64,000 bases of DNA from Bretschneidera sinensis (Eukaryota > Streptophyta > Magnoliopsida > Brassicales > Akaniaceae), in contig CM043698.1 in NCBI GenBank assembly GCA_023935145.1, positions 142,121,001 to 142,185,000 on the forward strand, given 5' to 3'. How positions within the stretch are numbered: position 1 is the stretch's first letter; every line of letters starts with the position of its first letter. The position numbers and the translations under genes were made by a program. The notes under the pieces are model-generated. The model ran no database searches, was not told where the DNA came from, and worked only from the letters and a program-made list of their open reading frames with translations. Positions 56,682-64,000 of this stretch are shown here, piece by piece.

Positions 56682-57994
56682 TGTTAGAAAAATAAAGAGA
56701 GATTGAAGAAGAAACTCTTGTATTATTGCTCTGTTATGAAAAACGAATACAAGCCTATATAGAAATAGGAAACTTAGGGTTATAATAAATTAGGAAATTA
56801 GGAAACTAAACTAATTAAGAAACTAAACTAATTAAGAAACTAATACATATGAAACTAAGAAACTAATATTGCAATAGGAATAGGAAATATCATATACGTT
56901 AACAGCCCCCCCTCAAACTTAAGGTGGTAAAATGGATACCAACTTGAGTTTGTAAACTGAATCAATGAAGCACCGAAAAGAACAAATTTCAATGCAAAAC
57001 CTTGCAGGTTGATACCAAGCTTTGATGAAAAAATCTGCAGAAGTAACTCCCTCTCACATGCAAGCTCACATCCTTACATGTGTGCTCGTAGTATTCAAGA
57101 CGGAACTTGAAATTTGATGTGACAGAACACGTGACAGGTAGGAATCACGGGTGACAGGCAGGACTCGGAGCGGAATCTCGGGTGATAACTTGGTAGGACC
57201 CCCGGAGCGGAATCTCGGGTGATAACTTGGTAGGACCCAGAGCGGAATCACGAGTGATAACTTGGCAGGACCCAGAGCGGAAACACGGGTGATAACTTGG
57301 CAGAACCCGGAATGGAATCACGGGTGATAATTTGGAAGGACCTGGAGCGGAATCTCGGGTGATAACTTGGTAGGACCAAGAGTGAAATCTCGGGTGATAA
57401 CTTGGGAGGACCCATAGCGGAATCACGGGTGATAACTTGATAGGACCTAGAGCGGAATCACGGGTGATAACTTGGTAGAACCTAAAGCGAAATCGTTGGT
57501 CACAGATTGGCAGAACCAAGAACGTAATCGCAGGTTTAGGAGCAGATATAGTAGACTAGAAACAGGTCATCCGGCTTGATCTGGTAAATGTTTTCCGGTG
57601 TATACTTATTTGTAATGATGGAAAAGAAATCTAAAAGATTATAATAGTATATAACAAGAAGGAAAATGGGTTATGTTTGGACGAGCTGCGTTAAGTCGCT
57701 CGCCAAAATTGTGGAAGCTCAAAAGACGACTCTCAAAACATGATCAATAGCTCTGATACCATGTTAGAAAAATAAAGAGAGATTAGAGAAGAAACTCTTG
57801 TATTATTGATCTATTATGAAAAACGAATACAAGCCTATATATAGAGGTTAATAATATAAAACCTAATAGAAATAGGAAACTTAGGGTTATAGTAAATTAG
57901 GAAATTAGGAAACTAAACTAATTAAGAAACTAATACATATGAAACTATGAAACTAATATTGCAATAGGAATATGAAATATCATATACGTTAACA
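56682..57994 (-). mobile_element. TRIM (terminal-repeat retrotransposon in miniature)
   Basis: Short LTRs at 56682-56904 (223 bp) and 57762-57994 (233 bp), both TGTTAGAAAA to CGTTAACA, lie inside a perfect CATTA duplication (56677-56681 and 57995-57999). On the minus strand TGGTATCAGAGC (complement of about 57749-57760) is a tRNA-iMet primer site at the 5' LTR, and AAGTTTGAGGGGGGG (complement of about 56905-56920) is the purine tract at the 3' LTR. The 857-base interior has no coding capacity. Copia-type primer and tract suggest a derivative of a Ty1/copia element. Confidence 0.93.
57120..57500. repeat. 35-bp tandem repeat inside the TRIM
   Basis: About ten units built on GTGATAACTTGGTAGGACCC and AGCGGAATCACGG. 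The repetitive protein that could be read from it on the minus strand is a by-product. Confidence 0.9.
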
Positions 57995-58566
57995 CATTAG
58001 ATGAAATTTAGCTTCATCTTCTTACTTTCTTCATTTATGATCTCCCTCTAGTCCTTTGTATATAAACCAGAGAGGCTACCTGAATACAGTTTTTATCATA
58101 GGATATCATAAATGCCCAAAGCAGTTCTTCTCTGCCATATACTATTGATCTTTCATTGTCTTGGAATATTGACAAAGGTTCTGGTATTCTATTCTTCTTT
58201 TTATTTTGGCTCTAAATGAACTCGTCATGCCTTTTAAGTTTTTTTTTTTTTTTTTTTTTTAAATTTAATAGGGACTTTTATATAGTGTTGATGAATCCGT
58301 TGCTGTGAGTAGGTTCAAGGATCTCAAGTGGACGGTGCTTCTTTTCTTCCAATGGAATTATCGACGTAATTATTTGGAATCTTAAAGGTATATTCAGTGT
58401 TTATAACATTTGAAATCACTTGTGATTCTGATCATTGGTTTTGAAGATGTATTATATCAATGCTTATGGTACAGTCATCCAGAAGAAAGGGGGAAAATCT
58501 GTGTTGTTAGCCAAACATGAACATCAGGTATCACACCATCACTTTCCCAATCTACATGTCACATGT
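57995..58566. other. Spacer with one exon-like word
   Basis: Contains a T tract at about 58240-58260. A frame from ATG 58447 reads YYINAYGTVIQKKGGKSVLL and ends CATCAG/GTATCA, which could be a splice donor. I do not recognise it and give it little weight. Confidence 0.3.
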
Positions 58567-58907
58567 ATCTTTGTGCGGTAGAGCTGACACTGCATAACTA
58601 GAAGGAGATTTTTCTTTTTCCTTGAGCATTTTTTCATTTGGATAGATTACTTGTGCCTTCAATTTTTCATAAAATTTAAATCATATAGATTTCAACAGAG
58701 GGCCTGTTCAATGCCTCGGGTAAGAACATTCTGATTGGTGCACTGAAATAAGAAGCAAAACTGGTGAATATTAGTTAAAGTATAAGTGACTTTGCTATTG
58801 TGTATGAAAGGAGATGTTCCCTATGGAAGGAAAATTTATGGGCAGTGTGTCCCAGAATCTTTCCGTTTGGTCTAGTGGTCCCTCCGAGTTTATCTCTTGA
58901 TTTAGTA
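58567..58907. repeat. Dispersed repeat R, short form
   Basis: Near-identical to the two ends of 13868-14646 joined at CATTTTTT, about 44 kb away in the same orientation. Confidence 0.88.
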
Positions 58908-59382
58908 ATAATTTTAGATTCTTCTGGATTCGATTTTTTCTTGTCAATGTATCAAAATAGAAATGGCTCATGTTAAATTGTTGTCACTATCTAAGATCGG
59001 AAAATTGTTATTTGTAGTAGTTTTCTCTATATAAAATGTCTAAACGCATTGCATACGAGTAATTGTTAGGTTGGAGTTTATCATGTATTCGTGGAGTCAG
59101 TGATTGATTGTTGTAAACTATAGATCATTAATTCAAATTATTTTTTTATTGTATGTTTTGATCATAACATGAATAATCATTATTAGTTGCGTTTTTCTCT
59201 TTTTTTGCCAGAATTGTATTTTATCTAATAACTTCTTTATATTGGTTGATTTGGTTTCATATTGAAATTTGTCATCAAATAAAGGGTTTTCCATCATAAT
59301 ATTTCACAGCATTCTCTCGTTCACTACTCCTGCTGTTTGGTTCCCGAGAAAAACTTGTGAAATTGAAGAGAAAATTTTGTAA
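58908..59382. other. AT-rich stretch, possible 5' flank of the exon-like ORF at 59383
   Basis: A TATA-like CTATATAAAA lies at about 59029-59038. The last 60 bases (CTCGTTCACTACTCCTGC, then GTTTGGTTCCCGAGAAAAA) resemble a plant 5' untranslated region. Nothing else seen. Confidence 0.3.
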
Positions 59383-59461
59383 ATGAGTTTGGTTAGCAGC
59401 AGTTCCCTTACTCATTTCTGCAGAATTTTAGGTTACAAACAGAACGGAAGAAGCAGTCATG
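59383..59461 (+). other. Candidate first exon of a host gene
   Basis: ATG at 59383 in AAATGAGT context gives 26 codons (MSLVSSSSLTHFCRILGYKQ and onward) and ends at CATG/GTAAGTT, a near-perfect plant donor at 59462. The Ser-rich, basic, non-acidic N-terminus looks like an organelle transit peptide. The CACTA element starts 330 bases into the would-be intron. No second exon was seen before the window ends. Confidence 0.35.
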
Positions 59462-59809
59462 GTAAGTTCAATTTTGATCCCTTGTTCACTCTATTAGTAT
59501 TCATTTCTAATTTCTTCAAAAATAGAAAAGGTCCAAAGTATAATTTAAAAGGAAGCTTGACAATCAAGTTAATCTAACTACAACAGCTTTGTGGTTTGTT
59601 AACAATATTTAGTATCCGGTTGAAGTTTCATTAGGTTTTTGATGAATCCATGTTGTTTCAGATTATCCTTAAAAAATTAATTATTTTGACATACATGCAT
59701 TCGCTTATTTTTGTTTTTAGGTCTATTATAGCCATGAATTTTTTTTATTGAATTTAAGTAAATGGTTAAACTTCTTTTTGTCTTTTGGTGCCACTACAAC
59801 ATAATTTAC

Positions 59810-60420
59810 ATATGCCGGCGCTTAAATTCCGGCGCTTCAAAAAAATGCCGCAATACTACAACCGCCGGCGCTTTTTTTATGGCGCTTTCTTGAAGCGCTG
59901 CAATATAAAAAAAAGCATATAACGGCGCTTTAAAGCACCGGTATACAAGGATTTTAATACATATTCCGGCGCTTATAAGTGCTGCAATATACCAGCGCTT
60001 AAAAAGCGCCGGAATATGATCCTTTGCATATACCAGCGCTTCAAAGCGCCGGAATATGAAATGGGTTTCGAGCATATACCGGTGCTTAAAAGTGCCAGCA
60101 CCGGTATTAAGCACCGGTATATGCTCGAAACCCATTTCATATTCCGGCGCTTTGAAGTGCCAGAACAGGGTGCCTTTCATATACCGGCACTTTGAAGCAC
60201 CGACATTGCTATTTACATATTCCGGCCCTTTTAAGCCCCGGAATATGAAATAGGTCTTGTGTATATATCGGCGCTTTGAAGCGTCGGAATATGCTCGAAA
60301 CCCATTTCATATTCCGGCACTTAAAAGCGCCGGAAAATGCTTCCTTTCATATACCAACACTTTAAAGCGTCGGTATATGCTCCTTTAAGTATTTTGGCGC
60401 TTAAAAGCGCCGGAATATGC
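59810..60420. repeat. CACTA subterminal repeats
   Basis: Many copies of GCCGGCGCTT and its complement AAGCGCCGG, often joined into CCGGCGCTTTAAAGCGCCGG-like palindromes and separated by AATATG or TATACC. Such subterminal motifs bind the transposase in En/Spm-type elements. Confidence 0.85.
60039..60157. repeat. Perfect 50-bp inverted repeat with 19-base loop
   Basis: 60039-60088 is the exact reverse complement of 60108-60157 (left arm begins CTTCAAAGCGCCGG, right arm ends CCGGCGCTTTGAAG). It lies inside the subterminal repeats. Transcripts would fold into a long hairpin. Confidence 0.92.
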
Positions 60421-62009
60421 TAAAAAATTTCAAATATAAAAGGTTTCCGCAAATATTTGTTTTTCCCCAAAAAATTTCTTTTTTCTCTCTTCGATCCACC
60501 GCGCTGTTTCCCCCAAATTTCGGTTCTCTACACTTTGCCTCCTCACTAGCTCTGCTTCCCTGCTTTCCACCGCCGTCGTCAGCTCTGCTTCTCTGCTTTC
60601 CACCACCGCTGTCAGCTCTGCTTCCCTCCTTCAGCACTACTAACTAGGAAAAACAAATGGTGAGAACCGACTTTCTTTTCTTTGTCGGTTCTAGTTTAAT
60701 TATTCTCTAGGTTCTAAGTGTATTATTATAATAAAGCCTTATTTTGATACCTTTTGCTATGTTATTTACATGAAATTTGTGTTTGATTCAGAATTATCTA
60801 TAAATGTTCCTCTAGGATGTGTTTTTTGATTTCTTTTGTTCCTTAATTGTGCAGTGCCACAAATTTTGGTGTAGACATGCTTGTAGAGTAAATTATGAAG
60901 TTTATTAAAGCCATTGTCTCTCTTACATTCTGGTTCCATGTTTAATTCAGTGACCGTACTTGTTTGTGTTTCATCCTACTAATTTATCTGTAAATCTGAG
61001 CTTACAAGTTAGAGAAGCATCACAGTAATGTACTCTCCCTCAGCTGCATATCTCTTTACTAGAAATTAGTTTTTATATAGATTATAGCGGCTGCAGGGTA
61101 AGTGCTCTTACAATGGGTATATGAATAGCTTCACTTTTGGGCCTCAAATCTACCCACAGTCATGTGTTGCAGTAAGTTAAAGGAGCAAAGGCCTTGCCTT
61201 TGCAAATTCGTGAAGGATCCTAACCTTCAAAAGCTTGTCAAGTCTCCCAATGCCAGAAAAGTAGCTACCACTTGTGGCTCCCCATTCCCCAAATGCTAAG
61301 GAAAGTTGTTATAGCTACAAGAGTCTGAATATTATTAGTACTAGTTAATATTCTGCTAGTTTTTTTAATTTTGTATTTGAGAGAGTTATATATGTTACCC
61401 TAATTGCATGATCAATCTTTGTTTGAGTTATATATAAATAGTGTTGGCTTTTATTGCTAATTCTTATGCTGATTCTTGTGAGCTTAGCTTGTTTAATAGG
61501 TGAGGAACTAATGGTGCGTTCAATTATAGAACACTCAACAAATACAAAAAAAAAAACAAAAATCGAGCAAACGCAATTTGTTTTTGTAAAAACTGAATAA
61601 TTTTCTACATTATTGAACAGATCCTAAATGACTTTTCTTGTCTTTTTGATTGTCAAGAAGTGTATCGATTGGATTAGACCTAGTTAATGTGGGGATCTAA
61701 GTTACTTTTAGCTTTAATTAATTTTTACTCTTGTAAATACAAAAAGCATTAATCTTTAAGGCTAAATTATGAACCTTTTAACAATATTTGGAGTCGTTAC
61801 TTTTGATTCTTAACACTCAGTAACTTAAAAGTATGGATTCATGATTTACAATCGTTATTAATGTTGAACTCTATCCATAAACCCTTATAAAATGAACCGG
61901 TAAAATTACAATCCAAATTCAACATAAGCTTCGCTCGAATAATTTAGGTGCTAAATTCGCATCTGTTAAGTTTTTGAAATGATTTAAGTTATATAATATT
62001 GAATATAGA
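60421..62009 (+). other. CACTA interior without recognisable coding exons
   Basis: A TATA-like AATATAAAAGG at about 60432 is followed by a C/T-rich leader with a repeated AGCTCTGCTTCCCTGCTTTC word (about 60549-60630), which looks like promoter and 5' leader. The rest is AT-rich with no TNP2-type frame; it may be a long intron with internal deletion. Confidence 0.45.
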
Positions 62010-62865
62010 TGGTAAGACTAAAGATAATAAGAAGGCACGCCGCGATCTCGAGGAAATTGGTATTAGGAAATACCTTCATTTAGTTGTTCTTCCTAATGGA
62101 AAAGATCACTCGCCTCCAGCATGCTACACTATGTCCATGAAGGAGAAGTAGAATTTCTTGACAGTTTTGGCAAATCTTAAAGTTCCTGATGGGTATGCAT
62201 CAAACATATCCAGATGTGTTAACCTAAAGGATCGTAAGCTGTTAAACTTAAAGAGTCATGATGGTCACATATTGATGCAAGAAATCATTCTGATTGCCTT
62301 AAAAGCATCTTTGCCTAGACATGTTGTAGCAGTTGTGTCTGATCTATCATCATTTTTCAAAGCTTTATGTTCTAAAGCCCTTGATCCCAATGAGCTTGAC
62401 TTATTGGAGTCACGTGTTGCTTTGACACTCTGCCATTTGGAGAAAATATTTCCCCTGGGTTTCTTTACCATTATGGTTCATCTTATCATTCACTTAGCCT
62501 CTGAGGCTAGACTTGGGGGTCCCGTACACTACAGGTGGATGTATCCTGTTGAGAGGTTAGATGTTCAAAGCTATTTAGTGCACTTTGTTTTTTTTGTTGT
62601 ATATTGGATACTTAATTTATCTTTAATTTTTTGGCTTTGCAAGGTATTTAGTGCGCTTGAAATTTTACGTACGTAATAAAAGTCGACCCGAAGGGTCAAT
62701 TACTAAAGGGTACAATAGGGAAGAGTGTCCAACATATTGCTCCCAATTCTTCAAAGGTGTAGAGACAAGATTCAACCGCCCCCAAAGGAACAATGATACT
62801 GTATATTTTTCGGATGAATACATGTTTTCCTCTTGTGGATGGATAATGGGAAAGATTGTGAGTGT
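62010..62865 (+). pseudogene. CACTA transposase, DUF4218 region, two exons
   Basis: Exon 1 (from an AG at 62008 to 62555) reads DGKTKDNKKARRDLEEIGIR, then a TAG at 62149-62151 in place of Gln, then DGYASNISRCVNLKD, LNLKSHDGHILMQEIILIAL, TLCHLEKIFPLGFFTIMVHL and GPVHYRWMYPVER. An 88-base intron (62556-62643, GT...AG) splits an Arg codon. Exon 2 continues YLVRLKFYVRNKSRPEGSI and FFKGVETRFNRPQRNNDTV and is cut at 62865 by the LTR. This is the DUF4218 part that lies C-terminal to the DDE domain in plant CACTA TNP2 proteins. Confidence 0.88.
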
Positions 62866-63100
62866 TGATAACTCTGAATAAATCATGTTATTATATTACT
62901 TTTAGGCACGTTTTTGGTGTTGATCTTAAGCATTAGAATTGTGTTGCATGTGTTTTTAGCAATTTGAGTTTAGTTTATCTTATTCTACTAATAAGTTGTT
63001 TTAGCTGAATGATCAATGCTAAGTCATGGAAATCTATTTGTGCAGACACTTGTTGGAGCACTGGAAGTCCAAAATGGACAAAGGAGACAGAAACTCAAGG

Positions 63101-63261
63101 CTGCAGCACTGGGATGTTGGCGCTGCAGCACTGGTAGCTGACAAAAAGAGAGGATTTGGACAGAAAGTTGGCGCTGCAGCACTGGAAAGTAGAAGCTGCA
63201 GCACCAGACTAGGGTTAGAAATAGGTCTTGAAGCTGCAGTGCCGGGATGTTGGTGCTACAG
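63101..63261 (+). promoter_or_regulatory. Three 22-bp-spaced pairs of CTGCAG boxes
   Basis: Cores lie at 63101 and 63123, 63174 and 63196, 63234 and 63256 (the last CTACAG). All pairs are 22 bases apart, ending 25 bases before TATA. The first pair lies in a module shared with the copia LTR (63086-63134 against 43411-43459). Confidence 0.65.
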
Positions 63262-63285
63262 CGCCAGACCGCGGATTTTGAAAGT

Positions 63286-63293
63286 TATAAATA
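63286..63293 (+). promoter_or_regulatory. LTR TATA box
   Basis: TATAAATA directly after the CTGCAG box array; the same in both LTRs of the related element. Confidence 0.7.
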
Positions 63294-64000
63294 GAAACCC
63301 TAGCTGAAAAAGAAGAAGAGCACGGCCGTAGAAGAAGAAAACAGAATTTGGAGGAGAGGAGACGCAAAAGGAGAGTTGGAGACACTCTGGGAGGCTACGC
63401 ATCAAGTTTTTAAATCATTCTTCTCCGGTTTTGTATTATTCTTATCTAGCTATGTTGATGTTTTATAATATGAACATGGGTTGTTTGAATATTATTATAG
63501 AGTAGATATTTTTGTGTTAAGGATAGATGGATCCTAAACCTATGTCATGAGTGCTATTTGGACAAGTTGGAATTTGCTTTGTTTTTCAAAGAGTGTGTTT
63601 TATTGTTCTTAATGCTGTTTATTATTTTGATTCCTTCTTGAGGCATGGTGATGTGTCGAATAGGGAAGCTATGCTTTTATGAATGGTTGAATTAATAAAT
63701 ATGATATTGGATTGTTATCTATGCAAAGCCGGGGTAAAACATGCCATGAATGAAATTGGAGTAACAGAATAGAGATTCTAGGAAGTTCATGTGGTCCGTT
63801 TAAATCGTAACCGAATAGGGAGATTTAACTGAAAGGAATTCCAGTGAACCTAATGCTTCTTAAGTTGAATTAATCTAAAATAGACCTGGAATATGGATAT
63901 TTGAAGTTAATGATTCTTGACATTGTGGTTAGACCTGAATAAGGATAACCAATTTATTGGGGATTCTCCCATCTTGAAAAACGTATTAAACGAAACTTGT

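Larger units (their letters stand above)
59792..62865 (+). mobile_element. CACTA (En/Spm) transposon, 5' end and part of transposase, truncated by an LTR
   Basis: The terminal CACTACAACATAA at 59792 is followed by 600 bases of subterminal repeats and, at 62010-62865, transposase C-terminal exons in the same orientation. The main TNP2 region is not present between them. The LTR at 62866 cuts the element, so the other terminal repeat would be beyond it or lost. TGC (59789-59791) would be one copy of a three-base target duplication. Confidence 0.8.
62866..64000 (+). mobile_element. LTR of the innermost gypsy family, plus strand, continues past window
   Basis: It starts TGATAACTCTGAATAAATCA, the same as the two LTRs of the element 43487-51329 on their own strand, and follows them to the end of the window. 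Whether a full element or a solo LTR follows cannot be seen. AGTGT (62861-62865) would be the left copy of the target duplication. Confidence 0.92.

Noticed and set aside
57145..57519. 124-codon repetitive frame on the minus strand
   Set aside because: A by-product of the 35-bp repeat in the TRIM; no other coding sign.
60401..60647. Open frames on both strands in the C/T-rich stretch
   Set aside because: Low-complexity leader with an internal repeat; open on both strands and without a recognisable domain.

Overview
This is a window of angiosperm (probably dicot) nuclear DNA made almost entirely of transposable elements in several nested layers. The evidence is: Ty1/copia and Ty3/gypsy LTR retrotransposons with plant-type primer binding sites (tRNA-iMet, tRNA-Asp and the Tat-type site), a CACTA DNA transposon carrying a DUF4218 exon, tRNA-derived SINE-like pieces, a TRIM, and AT-rich spacers. 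No intact host gene was found. Host-gene traces are two exons that resemble the PHD-like region of VAL/HSI2 B3-domain proteins, and two short exon-like ORFs next to good splice donors.

Layout. 1-2969: 3' end of a Ty1/copia element that sits in a VAL-like exon. 2970-18348: decayed spacer with a 1.6-kb segmental duplication (2970-4540 and 10949-12780), a degenerate tandem array interrupted by a 3.1-kb solo LTR (5182-8286), the second VAL-like copy (10487-11019), and a heavily decayed Tat-type gypsy LTR and gag (about 14760-17300). 18349-24523: complete-ended, gag-only Athila-like gypsy element, minus strand, TSD TGGAG, inserted between the A and B boxes of a tRNA-like SINE. 25238-29995: a second gag-only Athila-like element, plus strand, lacking its 3' LTR.

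30591-56462 is one old Tat-lineage gypsy element (minus strand, 612-bp LTRs, TSD CCTGC). It carries antisense transcription units, including a Transposase_28-like additional ORF, and a 48-bp minisatellite of about 45 units. A Ty1/copia element (38561-51945, plus strand) is inserted in its RNase H domain. A third Athila-like element (43487-51329, minus strand, TSD CTTTA) is inserted in that copia's 3' LTR. All three coding regions are broken by stops, frameshifts or deletions. 56682-57994 is a TRIM with TSD CATTA. 59792-62865 is a CACTA element truncated by a further LTR (62866 to the window end) of the same family as the innermost gypsy.

The most interesting signal is in the LTR promoters. 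Arrays of short palindromic boxes (CTGCAG in one set, CGATCG in another) lie roughly 25-260 bp upstream of the TATA box. The CTGCAG boxes come in pairs spaced 22 bp apart. A box-containing module of about 50-58 bp is shared, at about 86% identity by hand alignment, between a Ty1/copia LTR and a Ty3/gypsy LTR, at nearly the same distance from TATA. Coordinates and identities were worked out by eye without alignment software.
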